NCBI RefSeq assembly: GCF_001424425.1
Contig: NZ_LMPT01000019.1
Span: 36,540 to 100,539 of the forward strand
DNA from: Acidovorax sp. Leaf191
GTDB taxonomy: Bacteria; Pseudomonadota; Gammaproteobacteria; Burkholderiales; Burkholderiaceae_C
Reading direction: 5' to 3'
Length of the DNA stretch: 64,000 nt
Below are positions 18,689 to 28,619 of this stretch, in pieces. The position numbers and the translations under genes were made by a program. The notes beneath the pieces were generated by a model, which saw only the letters and a program-made list of their open reading frames with translations, was not told the DNA's origin and did not search any database. Position 1 is the first letter of the stretch; every line of letters starts with the position of its first letter.

Positions 18689-19852
18689 ATGACCGCCCTC
18701 TCATCCGCCGACAACACCCCGCTGAGCCCCGACAGCATCGCCTGGATCCGCCTCTCGTCGTGCTACCTGCCGCTGGCCCACCCCATCAGCGACGCCAAGG
18801 TGCTGACCGGCCGTCAAAAACCCATGACCGAGATCGCGATGCTGTTCGCCGAGATCGAGACCCGCGACGGCCACCGGGGCCTGGGCCTGAGCTACTCCAA
18901 GCGCGCCGGCGGCCCCGGCCAGTTCGCGCATGCCAGGGAGATCGCCCCCGCGCTCATCGGCGAAGACCCGAACGACATCGCCCGCCTGTGGACCAAGCTG
19001 TGCTGGGCGGGCGCCTCGGTGGGCCGCAGCGGCATGGGCGTGCAGGCCATCGGCGCGTTCGACGTGGCGCTGTGGGACCTGAAGGCCCGCCGCGCCCACC
19101 TGTCGCTGTCCAAGCTGCTGGGTTCGCAGCGCGAGTCCGTGCGCTGCTACAACACCTCGGGCGGCTTCCTGCACACGCCGCTCGACCAGCTCAAGGTGAA
19201 CGCCCGGGCCTCGCTGGACCGGGGCATCGGCGGCATCAAGCTCAAGGTGGGCCAGCCCGACTGCGCGCTGGACATCCAGCGGGTGCAGGCCATGCGCGAG
19301 CACCTGGGCGACGCCACCCCCATCATGGTCGACGCCAACCAGCAGTGGGACCGCCCCACCGCCCAGCGCATGTGCCGCATCTTCGAGCAGTACAACCTGA
19401 TCTGGATCGAAGAGCCGCTGGACGCCTACGACTACGAAGGCCACGCCGCGCTGGCCGCACAGTTCGACACCCCCATCGCCACCGGCGAGATGCTGACCAG
19501 CGCCGCCGAGCATGGCGAGCTGATCCGCCACCGCAGCGCCGACTTCCTCATGCCCGACGGCCCGCGCCTGGGCGGCATCACGCCCTTCCTCAAGGTCGCG
19601 GCGCAGGCCGAGATGGCCAACGTGATGCTGGCCCCGCACTTCGCGATGGAGCTGCACGTGCACCTGGGCGCCGTGTACCCCAGCGAGCCCTGGGTCGAGC
19701 ATTTCGACTGGCTGGAGCCTCTGTTCAACGAACGCCTGGAACTGAAAGACGGCCGCATGCTGGTGCCTACCCGCCCAGGCCTGGGCCTTTCGCTCACGGA
19801 CCAGGCCCGCGCCTGGACGCGCGAGACCGCCGAGGTGGGCCCGTGCGCCTGA
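18689..19852 (+). CDS. L-talarate/galactarate dehydratase (enolase superfamily)
   Basis: 387 residues, mandelate racemase/muconate lactonising fold. The sequence follows the Salmonella talarate/galactarate dehydratase closely, for example [17 protein letters not shown]. The catalytic set is complete: KxK base K184/K186, metal ligands D215, E241 and E267, and His base H317 in APHFAME. The reaction dehydrates galactarate or talarate to 5-dehydro-4-deoxy-glucarate in the cytoplasm. The ATG at 18689 is preferred over a TTG three codons earlier. Second gene of the galactarate operon. Confidence 0.92.
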   Translation: MTALSSADNTPLSPDSIAWIRLSSCYLPLAHPISDAKVLTGRQKPMTEIAMLFAEIETRDGHRGLGLSYSKRAGGPGQFAHAREIAPALIGEDPNDIARLWTKLCWAGASVGRSGMGVQAIGAFDVALWDLKARRAHLSLSKLLGSQRESVRCYNTSGGFLHTPLDQLKVNARASLDRGIGGIKLKVGQPDCALDIQRVQAMREHLGDATPIMVDANQQWDRPTAQRMCRIFEQYNLIWIEEPLDAYDYEGHAALAAQFDTPIATGEMLTSAAEHGELIRHRSADFLMPDGPRLGGITPFLKVAAQAEMANVMLAPHFAMELHVHLGAVYPSEPWVEHFDWLEPLFNERLELKDGRMLVPTRPGLGLSLTDQARAWTRETAEVGPCA

Positions 19853-19958
19853 CCGCCGTCCCTGCTCGCTCCCGCACCGACAGCAACCTGCCATCCCAAT
19901 ACCCACACGCCAGCGCATCCAACCCGCGGCACGCCCTGCGTGCCCAGGAGCCAGCCCC

Positions 19959-21536
19959 ATGAACGCCAGAACCACTCCCTTGCGCCCTCCTCTGTGCATC
20001 CAGATGCACGAGGCCGACAACGTCGCGATCGTCGCCAACGACGGTGGCCTGCCCGCCGGCACCACCCTGCCTGCGGGCGTGACGCTGGTGGATGCCGTGC
20101 CCCAGGCGCACAAGGTGGCGCTCCAGGACATCCCCCAAGGCGGCGTGGTGCGGCGCTACAACATGCCCATCGGCTATGCCATCCGCGCCATCCCGGCCGG
20201 CAGCTGGGTGCATGAAAAGCTGCTGGACATGCCCGATGCGCGCTCGCTCGACGGCCTGCCCATCGCCACCGTGAAGCCGGCTGCGCCACCGCCGCTCACG
20301 GGCTACACCTTCGAGGGCTATCGCAACGCAGACGGCTCGGTGGGCACGCGCAACATCCTGGCCATCACCGAGACCGTGCAGTGCGTGGCCGGCGTGACCG
20401 ATTTCGCGGTGCAGCGCATCAAGGCCGAGCTGCTGCCGAAGTACCCGAACGTGGACGACGTGGTCGCCCTGGCCCACACCTACGGCTGCGGCGTGGCCAT
20501 CGACGCGCCCGACGCCGTGATCCCCATCCGCACGCTGCGCAACATCAGCCTGAACCCCAACTTCGGCGGCGAGGTGATGGTGGTGAGCCTGGGCTGCGAG
20601 AAGCTGCAACCCGAGCGCCTGCTGCCCCCCGGCACCATCCCGCTGGTGGACGAACGCACGCAGGCAGACACCCCGCTGGATGTGGTGTGCCTGCAGGACG
20701 AGGCGCATGTGGGCTTCATGTCCATGGTCGATTCGGTGATGCGCCAAGCCGAGCGGCACCTGCAGCGCCTGAACCAGCGCCGCCGCGAAACCGTGCCCGC
20801 CAGCGAACTCGTCGTGGGCGTGCAGTGCGGCGGCAGCGATGCCTTCAGCGGCGTCACCGCCAACCCGGCCGTGGGCTTTTGCACCGACCTGCTGGTGCGT
20901 GCGGGCGCCACCGTGATGTTCAGCGAAGTGACCGAGGTGCGCGACGGCATCGACCAGCTGACCGCGCGCGCCTCCACCCCCGAGGTGGCCGAGGCCATGA
21001 TCCGCGAGATGGCCTGGTACGACGCCTACCTGCAGCGCGGCCGGGTGGACCGCAGCGCCAACACCACGCCGGGCAACAAGAAGGGCGGCCTGTCCAACAT
21101 CGTGGAAAAGGCCATGGGCTCCATCGTCAAGAGCGGCAGCTCGCCCATCACCGGCGTGATCTCCCCGGGCGAAAAGCTCAAACATAAGGGCCTGATCTAC
21201 GCCGCCACGCCCGCCAGCGACTTCATCTGCGGCACGCTGCAGGTGGCAGCCGGCATGAACCTGCACGTCTTCACCACCGGCCGCGGCACGCCCTACGGCC
21301 TGGCCGAGGTGCCCGTCATCAAGGTCGCCACGCGCGACGACCTGGCACGCCGCTGGCACGACCTGATGGACGTCAACGCCGGCACCATCGCCACCGGCGA
21401 GAAGACCATCGAAGACGTGGGCTGGGAGATGTTCCACCTCGTGCTGGAGGTGGCCAGCGGCCGCAAGAAGACCTGGGCCGAACACTGGAAGCTGCGCAAT
21501 GCGCTGGTGCTGTTCAACCCGGCGCCGGTGACTTGA
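19959..21536 (+). CDS. garD: Galactarate dehydratase GarD (UxaA family)
   Basis: 525 residues against 523 in Escherichia coli GarD, with near-identical blocks such as [48 protein letters not shown] and the VFNPAPVT-like end. The N-terminal SAF domain (about 10-95) and the catalytic UxaA region (about 115-520) are intact, including the YGCGVAI and GCEKLQPER cysteines. It makes the same product as the enolase-type enzyme upstream, so two unrelated galactarate dehydratases share this operon. The start follows AGGAGCCAGCCCC. Confidence 0.94.
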   Translation: MNARTTPLRPPLCIQMHEADNVAIVANDGGLPAGTTLPAGVTLVDAVPQAHKVALQDIPQGGVVRRYNMPIGYAIRAIPAGSWVHEKLLDMPDARSLDGLPIATVKPAAPPPLTGYTFEGYRNADGSVGTRNILAITETVQCVAGVTDFAVQRIKAELLPKYPNVDDVVALAHTYGCGVAIDAPDAVIPIRTLRNISLNPNFGGEVMVVSLGCEKLQPERLLPPGTIPLVDERTQADTPLDVVCLQDEAHVGFMSMVDSVMRQAERHLQRLNQRRRETVPASELVVGVQCGGSDAFSGVTANPAVGFCTDLLVRAGATVMFSEVTEVRDGIDQLTARASTPEVAEAMIREMAWYDAYLQRGRVDRSANTTPGNKKGGLSNIVEKAMGSIVKSGSSPITGVISPGEKLKHKGLIYAATPASDFICGTLQVAAGMNLHVFTTGRGTPYGLAEVPVIKVATRDDLARRWHDLMDVNAGTIATGEKTIEDVGWEMFHLVLEVASGRKKTWAEHWKLRNALVLFNPAPVT

Positions 21537-21556
21537 GCTGAGCTGAGCCCCAGCGG

Positions 21557-21625
21557 AATGCTACTATTTCAATAGCTGCTGGCGCTTTACCAGTGCGCGG
21601 TAGAGCACTATTTCGCTTGAATTTT
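21557..21625 (+). repeat. Dispersed palindromic repeat, family B, copy 2
   Basis: Contains TTTCAATAGCTGCTGGCGCT, then a degenerate dyad partner and a TTTCGCTTGAATTTTC tail. It lies between the convergent ends of garD and the thioesterase gene. Confidence 0.8.
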
Positions 21626-21635
21626 CAATACCCCA

Positions 21636-22058
21636 TCAGGCACTGACGAGCGCCCGCATCCAGTCGGGCAGATCCGTGGCCTTCTGCCGCGGAAAGTCCA
21701 CCCAGATGGTGGTGGCGCCGCCTGCCGCGCACACCACGCCCGGCTGGTCCACGCGCTCCATGGTGCCCCAGGTCTCGAACGTGGTGCGGCCCGGGTCGCT
21801 CACGTAGAGCTTGAGCAGCACATCGGCCGGGTACTCCAGCTGCCGGTAGAAGTTGCAGAACGCGTTGACGATGACCGGCCCCTGGCCCTGCGGGTCGGGG
21901 TTGCAGCCCACCGACACCAGCCAGTCGATGCGCGCCGTCTCCAGGTACCTGAAGTACACCGTGTTGTTGACATGGCCCATCGCATCCATGTCGCCCTAAC
22001 GCACGGGAAAGCGCATCTCAAAAACCAGCTTCTTGACTTCAGGAATTTCAATCTTCAT
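21636..22058 (-). pseudogene. Acyl-CoA thioesterase (4HBT hot-dog) with in-frame amber codon
   Basis: The full reading frame starts at the ATG 22058 with MKIEIPEVKKLVFEMRFPVR. It then meets TAG at 21996-21998 and continues in the same frame with GDMDAMGHVNNTVYFRYLE to the normal end at 21636. Thioesterases of this group normally read VRWGDMDAMGHVNNT here, so a single TGG-to-TAG change explains the stop. The rest is intact (120 codons). Re-initiation at the ATG at 21989 would give 117 residues lacking the first beta strand. It may be a true nonsense mutation, a sequencing error or a read-through codon. Confidence 0.8.
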
Positions 22059-22112
22059 CGATAGTCCAGTTTGGTGGTACCGCCCAGCGCTCTGCAACTG
22101 GCGCGCCCCCAG

Positions 22113-22194
22113 GCCAGTGCCACCGTGGAACTGGCTCCGCCAGGCCACCGGTGGCGTCCCCCTCGGAGGATGGCGCGCAGCGCCTCAGGGGGGC
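22113..22194 (-). repeat. Dispersed intergenic repeat, family A, copy 3 (inverted)
   Basis: Reverse-strand copy between the SDR stop and the thioesterase start. It runs from CCCCCCTGAGGCGC at its 5' end to GTGCCACCGTGGAACTGG-type sequence at the other end. Like the others, it lies directly after a stop codon. Confidence 0.8.
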
Positions 22195-22198
22195 TCTT

Positions 22199-22981
22199 CT
22201 ACACAGCGAAGCCGTCGTCGGCGGCGATGACGGCGCCGTTGATGAAATGGCTCTGGTCGCTGGCCAGCATGACCAGCAAGGCATCCAGGTCCTGCGGGCT
22301 GCCCACGCGTCTGCGGGGGAGCATGGCGATGAGCTTCTTGCCCTGCTCGGTGTCCCAGTGGTGGTGGTTGATCTCGGTGTCGATGTAGCCGGGGCAGATC
22401 GCGTTGGTGTTGATGCCGAACTTGCCCCATTCCATGGCCATGGCGCGGGTCATCTGCACCACGGCGGCCTTGCTCATGCAGTAGGCACCGATCTGCGGCA
22501 GCACCTTGAGGCCCGCCATCGAGGCGATGTTGATGATGCGCCCACCCGTGAAGCTGCCCGGCGCCGCACCGCGCGAGCGGGCCAGCATGCGCTTGCCGAC
22601 CTCCTGCGCCACGAAGAACGCACCCTTCACGTTGGTGTCGAAGATGAAGTCGTAGTCCTCGGGCGTCACGTCCTGCAGGCGCTGCGTGGTACTCACGCCC
22701 GAGTTGTTGACCAGGATGTCGATGGAGCCCATTTCGGTCTCGGCGTGCGCCACGGCGGACTTGATGGAGTCGTGGTCAGTTACGTCGAGCTCGATCACGT
22801 GGGCGTCACCGCCCTCGCCTTCGATGCGCGCGCGCAGCTCCTTGAGCTTTTCCACCCGGCGGCTGGCCAGCACCACCCCGGCGCCGGCGCGGGCCAGCGT
22901 GCGGGCGAACTGTGCGCCCAGGCCGCTGGAGGCGCCGGTGATGAAGGCCACCCGGCCGGACAAGTCGATGCTGTAAGCCAT
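22199..22981 (-). CDS. Short-chain dehydrogenase/reductase
   Basis: 260 residues of classical SDR: TGASSGLGAQF cofactor loop (TGxxxGxG) at about 16-26, NNSG at about 92, a catalytic Ser in NIASMAG and YCMSK for Tyr and Lys. It reduces or oxidises a carbonyl or alcohol with NAD(P)H, possibly a 3-hydroxyacyl thioester. It is divergent from ETF-ubiquinone oxidoreductase across a region with a TetR-like palindrome, which suggests a fatty acid or acyl-CoA role. Confidence 0.88.
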   Translation of the reverse strand: MAYSIDLSGRVAFITGASSGLGAQFARTLARAGAGVVLASRRVEKLKELRARIEGEGGDAHVIELDVTDHDSIKSAVAHAETEMGSIDILVNNSGVSTTQRLQDVTPEDYDFIFDTNVKGAFFVAQEVGKRMLARSRGAAPGSFTGGRIINIASMAGLKVLPQIGAYCMSKAAVVQMTRAMAMEWGKFGINTNAICPGYIDTEINHHHWDTEQGKKLIAMLPRRRVGSPQDLDALLVMLASDQSHFINGAVIAADDGFAV

Positions 22982-23007
22982 TTAGAGTCTCTCCACTCAA
23001 CAAAATA

Positions 23008-23019
23008 GAACGGTCGTTC
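23008..23019. promoter_or_regulatory. TetR-like palindrome between SDR and ETF-QO genes
   Basis: GAACG-GT-CGTTC is a perfect 5+5 palindrome in the 139-bp divergent promoter region. Sites of the ACGGTCGTTC type are used by TetR-family regulators of fatty acid breakdown in betaproteobacteria. Placement near both start codons fits joint control. No tetR gene is in the window. Confidence 0.5.
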
Positions 23020-23120
23020 GATTGTCGCTATTCCATGAATACAATCAGTCGCCAGCCAGACAGGGCATTGCATCCTGTACTGTTCAAAATATCCATTATC
23101 AAACGCCCGACGAGAAGCCC

Positions 23121-24821
23121 ATGACAAACGAAGAAATCATCGCCCAGTATGGTCCCCGTGAATCGATGGAATACGACGTGGTGGTCGTTGGCGGCGGCCC
23201 TGGCGGCCTGGCCACCGCGATCCGCCTGAAGCAGCTGGCTGCCGAAAAGGGCCAGGATGTCTCGGTGGTGGTGCTGGAAAAAGGCTCCGAGCCCGGCGCG
23301 CACATCCTGTCGGGCGCCATCATGGACCCCAAGGCACTGACCGAGCTGATCCCCGACTGGAAAAAGCGCGGCGCACCCCTCAAGCAGCCCGTTACCGACG
23401 ACGCCTACATCTTCCTGTCGGAAAAATCGGGCCTGCGCGTGCCCAATGTGTTCTTGCCCCCCTTCGCGCAGAACCACGGCAACTACATCGTGCGCCTGGG
23501 CGACGTGACCAAATGGATGGCCGAGCAGGCCGAGGCCCTGGGCGTGGAGATCTTCCCCGGCTTTGCGGCCGCCGAAGTGCTCTACAACGAGAATGGTTCG
23601 GTCAAGGGCGTGGCCACCGGCAACATGGGCGTGGGCAAGGACGGCGAGCCCACCGAGAACTTCCAGCTGGGCATGGAACTGCTGGGCAAGTACACCGTGT
23701 TCGCCGAAGGCGCGCGCGGCCACCTGGGCCGCCAGCTGATCGAGCGCTTTCACCTGTCCGAAGGGCGCGACCCGCAAAGCTTCGGCCTGGGCGTGAAGGA
23801 GCTGTGGGAGATCGACCCCAAGAAGCACCAGCCCGGCTTCGTGATGCACACCGCCGGCTGGCCGATGGAGAACGACACCTACGGCGGCGCATTCCTGTAC
23901 CACCTGGACGACAACAAGGTTGCGCTCGGCTTCGTGACCGGCCTGGGCTACAAGAACCCCTACCTCAGCCCGTTCGAGGAATTCCAGCGCTGGAAAACCC
24001 ACCCCAACGTCCGCTACTACTTCGAGAACGAAAAAGGCGAGATCACGGCGAAGCGCCTGTCGTATGGCGCGCGCGCCATCAACGCCAGCGGCATCAACGC
24101 CCTGCCCAAGACCATCTTCCCGGGTGGCGCACTCGTGGGCTGCAACGCAGGCTACCTGAACGTGGGCCGCATCAAGGGCAGCCACGCCGCCATCAAGACG
24201 GGCATGCTGGCCGCCGAGGCTGCGTACGACGCCGTCGTGGCCGGCCGCCAGCACGACGAACTCAAGGCCTACCCCAAGGCTTTCGAGGAAAGCTGGCTCT
24301 ACACCGAGCTGAACAAGGACCGCAACTTCAAAAACTGGTTCAAGTACGGCCTGACCACGGCCACGGTGATGAACGGCTTCGAGCAGCTGATACTGCGCGG
24401 CCGCATGCCCTGGACGCTGCACCGCGACAAGCCCGACCACGCCTACCTCAAGCCCGCGGCCGAGTGCAAGCCCATCGTCTACCCCAAGCCCGATGGCAAG
24501 CTCACGTTCGACCGCCTGAGCAGCGTGTTCATCAGCAACACCAACCACGAAGAGAACCAGCCGGCGCATCTGACGCTCAAGGATGCCAGCGTGCCGGTCA
24601 ACATCAACCTGGCCAAGTACGCCGGCCCCGAGGCGCGCTACTGCCCGGCGGGTGTGTACGAGTTCGTGCCCGATGTGGCCAAGGGCGGCGACGCGCAGCG
24701 CCTGCAGATCAACGCGCAAAACTGCGTGCACTGCAAGACCTGCGACATCAAGGACCCGACGCAGAACATCGTGTGGGTCACGCCCGAAGGTGGCGGCGGC
24801 CCGAACTACTCGGGCATGTGA
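23121..24821 (+). CDS. Electron transfer flavoprotein-ubiquinone oxidoreductase
   Basis: 566 residues, the family's normal length. It passes electrons from ETF, reduced by acyl-CoA dehydrogenases, to ubiquinone at the inner membrane. The FAD dinucleotide motif VVVVGGGPGGLATAIRLK is near residue 18. The C-terminal 4Fe-4S ligands are C508, C535, C538 and C541 (CPAGVYEF, then CVHCKTC). The ATG at 23121 gives MTNEEIIAQYGPRE; the in-frame upstream codons would overlap the promoter region. It ends with the conserved GGGPNYSGM. Confidence 0.96.
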   Translation: MTNEEIIAQYGPRESMEYDVVVVGGGPGGLATAIRLKQLAAEKGQDVSVVVLEKGSEPGAHILSGAIMDPKALTELIPDWKKRGAPLKQPVTDDAYIFLSEKSGLRVPNVFLPPFAQNHGNYIVRLGDVTKWMAEQAEALGVEIFPGFAAAEVLYNENGSVKGVATGNMGVGKDGEPTENFQLGMELLGKYTVFAEGARGHLGRQLIERFHLSEGRDPQSFGLGVKELWEIDPKKHQPGFVMHTAGWPMENDTYGGAFLYHLDDNKVALGFVTGLGYKNPYLSPFEEFQRWKTHPNVRYYFENEKGEITAKRLSYGARAINASGINALPKTIFPGGALVGCNAGYLNVGRIKGSHAAIKTGMLAAEAAYDAVVAGRQHDELKAYPKAFEESWLYTELNKDRNFKNWFKYGLTTATVMNGFEQLILRGRMPWTLHRDKPDHAYLKPAAECKPIVYPKPDGKLTFDRLSSVFISNTNHEENQPAHLTLKDASVPVNINLAKYAGPEARYCPAGVYEFVPDVAKGGDAQRLQINAQNCVHCKTCDIKDPTQNIVWVTPEGGGGPNYSGM

Positions 24822-24856
24822 CCCGCGCTGGCGATACACCGCCAGCCACCCAGATC

Positions 24857-24883
24857 AAAGGGCCTGCCATGCAGGCCCTTTTT
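24857..24883 (+). terminator. Terminator between ETF-QO and 5-oxoprolinase genes
   Basis: AAAGGGCCTGC and GCAGGCCCTTT form a perfect stem with a CAT centre, followed by further Ts. The genes converge here, and the A/T ends on both sides allow use in both directions. Confidence 0.85.
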
Positions 24884-24908
24884 CATGGCGCGGGCCCGCA
24901 GGCCCGGT

Positions 24909-27900
24909 TCACTCAGCGGCCACGCATTCGCCGAACCCGCCACCGCCCGGGGTGGAGATCTCGAACACATCGCCCGGCTCCATCTGCGCGGCGCCGATGT
25001 GGCCCAGTTCCTCGACCTGGCCGTTCGCGCGCAGCACCCGGTTGGCGCCTGCGCGGCCCGGCTGGCCGCCCGCCATGCCGAAGGCGGGGTTGAGCCGCCC
25101 GTTGGACAGGATGCTGGCCGTCATGGCCTCCAGAAAGCGCACGCGCCGCACGCCGCCGTCACCACCGGCCCAGCGCCCCGCGCCGCCTGACCCACGCTGG
25201 ATCTCGTAGCTGTCGAGCACCACCGGGAAGCGGAACTCCAGCACCTCGGGGTCCGTGAGGCGCGAGTTGGTCATGTGGGTCTGGACCACGCTCGTGCCGT
25301 CGAACCCGCGCACCGCGCGGCCTGATGCATCGAACACCGCACCCGCGCCGCTGCCGCCCGCGATGGTTTCGTAGTACTGGTACTGCGCGTTGCCGAAGGT
25401 GAAGTTGTTCATCGTGGGCTGGCTGCCCGCCATCACGCCCAGGGCGCCGAACAGCGCGTTGGTGATGCAGGTGGAGGTCTCCACATTGCCCGCCACCACC
25501 GAGGCCGGCGGGTTGGGGTTGAGCATGGAGCCCTGCGGGATGATGACCTGCAAGGGCTTCAAGCACCCGGCGTTGAGCGGAATATCGTCGTCCACCAGCG
25601 TGCGGAACACGTACAGCACCGCGGCCATGCACACCGCACGCGGCGCGTTGAAGTTGTTGGTCTGCTGCGCGCTGGTGCCCGCAAAGTCGATCACCGCGCT
25701 GCGCTCGGCCACGTTGACCTTGACCGACACGCTGATCTGCGCGCCGTTGTCGAGCGGCAGGGTGAACTGCCCGTCCTTGAGCTGCGTGATCACGCGGCGC
25801 ACCGACTCTTCGGCGTTGTCCTGCACATGGCGCATGTAGGCCTGCACGACGGGCAGGCCGAACTGCTCCACCATCTTGGAGAGTTCCTGCACGCCCTTTT
25901 CGTTGGCCGCGATCTGCGCGCGCAGGTCGGCCAGGTTCTGCTGGGGGTTGCGGCTGGGGTACTGGGTGGTGCCGCCGCCCGTGGCCAGCAGCGTGCGCAC
26001 CTCCTCTTCCAGGAAGATGCCGCGGTCCACCAGCTTCACGTTGTTGATCTGCACGCCCTCTTCGTCGATGCGCGTCGAAAACGGCGGCATGGAGCCCGGC
26101 GTGGTGCCGCCAATGTCCGCATGGTGGCCCCGGCTGCCGACGTAGAACGTGGGCTCTGCGCCTGCGGCCACGTAGACCGGCGTGATCACCGTCACATCGG
26201 GCAGATGGGTGCCGCCGTGGTAGGGGTCGTTGAGCATGAATACATCGCCCGGGTGCATCTTGCCGGTGTTCTCGCGGATCACGGTCTTGATGCTCTCGCC
26301 CATCGAACCCAGGTGCACCGGCATGTGCGGCGCGTTGGCAATGAGGTTGCCGGCAGCATCGAACAACGCGCAGCTGAAGTCCAGGCGCTCCTTGATGTTC
26401 ACCGAATAGGCCGTGTTCTGCAGCTGCAGGCCCATCTGCTCGGCGATGTTCATGAACAGGTTGTTGAACACCTCCAGCAGCACCGGGTCCACCGTGGTGC
26501 CGGCGGCGTACTGGACCTTGCGCGCGGTCACGCGGTCCAGCACCAGGTGGTCCAGGTCGGTCAGGCGCGCCGACCAGCCTGGCTCCACCACGGTGGTGGT
26601 GTTCTTCTCGGCAATGATCGCGGGGCCCGGGACCACGTCGCCGGGGCGCAGGTCCTCGCGCACCACCAGGGCTGCGTCGTGCCACTCGCTGCCCGAATAC
26701 ATCTGCACCGTCTCGCGCAGCGGGTGCTTGCGGTGGGCGTGCACCGGCAGGCGCGGCTCGGCGGGCGCATCGCCGGCGATCACCGCCTCGACCGACACGG
26801 CTTCCACCACCAGGCCCTTGCCCACCATCAGGAAGGCAAAGCGCTGGCGGTACGCCGCTTCGAAGGCGGACTGGATGGTCGCCATGTCGCCGAAGGGCAC
26901 GACCAGCGCGGAGTCGGTGCCCTCGTAGCGCACATGCACGTTGTGGCGCACCTGCACGGGGTTGGCGCTGACCTGCTGGCGCTCCAACTCGGCCTGGGCG
27001 GCAGAGCCCAGCGCGTCCAGCCGCTCGGCTATCAGGGGCAGCACCTCGGTGGCGAGCGGCATCTCCACCGCCTGCTCGCGGATCACGTTCTGGTCCGCCA
27101 GGCCCATGCCGTAGGCGCTGAGCACGCCCGCCAGCGGGTGCACGAACACCCGCGTCATGCCCAGGGCGTCGGCCACCAGGCAGGCGTGCTGGCCGCCCGC
27201 GCCGCCAAAGCACTGCAGCGTGTAGCGCGTGACGTCGTAGCCGCGCGCCACGCTGATCTTCTTGATGGCATTGGCCATCTGCTGCACGGCGATCTGGATG
27301 AAGCCTTCGGCCACTTCCTCGGGCTTGCGCTGGGTCTGCGTGGCGATGTCCTGAAAACGTGCGCGCACCGCGTCGGCATCCAGCGTCTCGTTGGCGGCAG
27401 GGCCGAACACGCTGGGGAAGTAGCGTGGCTGCACCTTGCCGACCATCACGTTCGCGTCCGTCACGGCCAGCGGGCCGCCGCGGCGGTAGCTGACGGGGCC
27501 GGGGTTGGCACCCGCGCTCTCCGGGCCCACCCGGAACCGCGATCCGTCGTACGCCAGCACCGATCCGCCGCCGGCTGCCACCGTATGGATGCTCATCATG
27601 GGTGCGCGCATGCGCACGCCGGCCACATGGGTTTCGAACTCGCGCTCGAACGCACCGGCGTAGTGGCTCACGTCGGTGGACGTGCCGCCCATGTCGAAGC
27701 CGATGACCTTCTCATGCCCCGCCAGCCCTGCCGTGCGCGCCATGCCCACGATGCCGCCTGCGGGGCCGGACAGGATGGCGTCCTTGCCCTGGAAGGTGCC
27801 CGCATCGGTGAGGCCACCGGACGACTGCATGAAGAACAGCTTGACGCCCGGCATCTCGCTGGCCACCTGGTCCACGTAGCGGCGCAGGATGGGCGAGAGG

Positions 27901-28565
27901 TATGCATCCACCACCGTGGTGTCGCCGCGGCTCACGAACTTCATCATGGGGCTGGTTTCGTGCGATGTGCTGATCTGCGTGAACCCGACCGATCGCGCGA
28001 TGCGCTGCGCCGCCTTTTCGTGCTGCGCGTAGCGGTAGCCGTGCATGAACACGATGGCCACGCTGCGCAGGCCGCGCGCGTAGGCTGCCAGCAAATCGCC
28101 GCGCAGCGTGGGCTCGTCCAGGGGCAGCATCACGCTGCCGTGCGCACCCATGCGTTCGCGGGCCTCGATCACCTCGGTGTAGAGCAGCTCGGGCAACTGG
28201 ATATGGCGGTCGAACAGGCGCGGACGGTTTTGGTACGCGATGCGCAGCGCATCGCGAAAGCCGCGCGTGGTGACCAGCAGCGTGGGCTCGCCCTTGCGCT
28301 CCAGCAGTGCATTGGTGGCCACGGTGGTGCCCATCTTCACGCACTCGACCTGGGCGGGCGTCACCGGCTCGCCGGGCTTGAGCCCCAGCAGGTGGCGTAT
28401 GCCTGCCACCGCGGCGTCCTTGTACTGCTCGGGGTTTTCGGACAGCAGCTTGTGGGTGGTGAGCGAGCCATCGGGCCGCTTGGCCACGATGTCGGTGAAA
28501 GTGCCGCCCCGGTCGATCCAGAACTGCCAGCGGGGCGTGTGTGTTGGGGGTGTCAGGTTATTCAT
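24909..28565 (-). CDS. 5-oxoprolinase, fused HyuA-HyuB type (OPLAH-like)
   Basis: 1218 residues, the length of the single-chain ATP-dependent 5-oxoprolinase that opens 5-oxoproline to glutamate. The N-terminal HyuA half has [10 protein letters not shown], the actin-like ATP site [19 protein letters not shown] and [10 protein letters not shown]. The HyuB half begins near residue 690 ([20 protein letters not shown]) and carries [14 protein letters not shown] and [11 protein letters not shown]. It is the last gene of the transport operon at 24.9-35.2 kb, where a YcsI-like hydro-lyase is the first. Hydantoinase or acetophenone-carboxylase-like activity cannot be excluded by sequence alone. Confidence 0.9.
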   Translation of the reverse strand: MNNLTPPTHTPRWQFWIDRGGTFTDIVAKRPDGSLTTHKLLSENPEQYKDAAVAGIRHLLGLKPGEPVTPAQVECVKMGTTVATNALLERKGEPTLLVTTRGFRDALRIAYQNRPRLFDRHIQLPELLYTEVIEARERMGAHGSVMLPLDEPTLRGDLLAAYARGLRSVAIVFMHGYRYAQHEKAAQRIARSVGFTQISTSHETSPMMKFVSRGDTTVVDAYLSPILRRYVDQVASEMPGVKLFFMQSSGGLTDAGTFQGKDAILSGPAGGIVGMARTAGLAGHEKVIGFDMGGTSTDVSHYAGAFEREFETHVAGVRMRAPMMSIHTVAAGGGSVLAYDGSRFRVGPESAGANPGPVSYRRGGPLAVTDANVMVGKVQPRYFPSVFGPAANETLDADAVRARFQDIATQTQRKPEEVAEGFIQIAVQQMANAIKKISVARGYDVTRYTLQCFGGAGGQHACLVADALGMTRVFVHPLAGVLSAYGMGLADQNVIREQAVEMPLATEVLPLIAERLDALGSAAQAELERQQVSANPVQVRHNVHVRYEGTDSALVVPFGDMATIQSAFEAAYRQRFAFLMVGKGLVVEAVSVEAVIAGDAPAEPRLPVHAHRKHPLRETVQMYSGSEWHDAALVVREDLRPGDVVPGPAIIAEKNTTTVVEPGWSARLTDLDHLVLDRVTARKVQYAAGTTVDPVLLEVFNNLFMNIAEQMGLQLQNTAYSVNIKERLDFSCALFDAAGNLIANAPHMPVHLGSMGESIKTVIRENTGKMHPGDVFMLNDPYHGGTHLPDVTVITPVYVAAGAEPTFYVGSRGHHADIGGTTPGSMPPFSTRIDEEGVQINNVKLVDRGIFLEEEVRTLLATGGGTTQYPSRNPQQNLADLRAQIAANEKGVQELSKMVEQFGLPVVQAYMRHVQDNAEESVRRVITQLKDGQFTLPLDNGAQISVSVKVNVAERSAVIDFAGTSAQQTNNFNAPRAVCMAAVLYVFRTLVDDDIPLNAGCLKPLQVIIPQGSMLNPNPPASVVAGNVETSTCITNALFGALGVMAGSQPTMNNFTFGNAQYQYYETIAGGSGAGAVFDASGRAVRGFDGTSVVQTHMTNSRLTDPEVLEFRFPVVLDSYEIQRGSGGAGRWAGGDGGVRRVRFLEAMTASILSNGRLNPAFGMAGGQPGRAGANRVLRANGQVEELGHIGAAQMEPGDVFEISTPGGGGFGECVAAE

Positions 28566-28619
28566 GGTGTGATGGTTCCGACAGTTGAGAAAGGGAAAAA
28601 CGGAATGCCGCAGCGCCTT

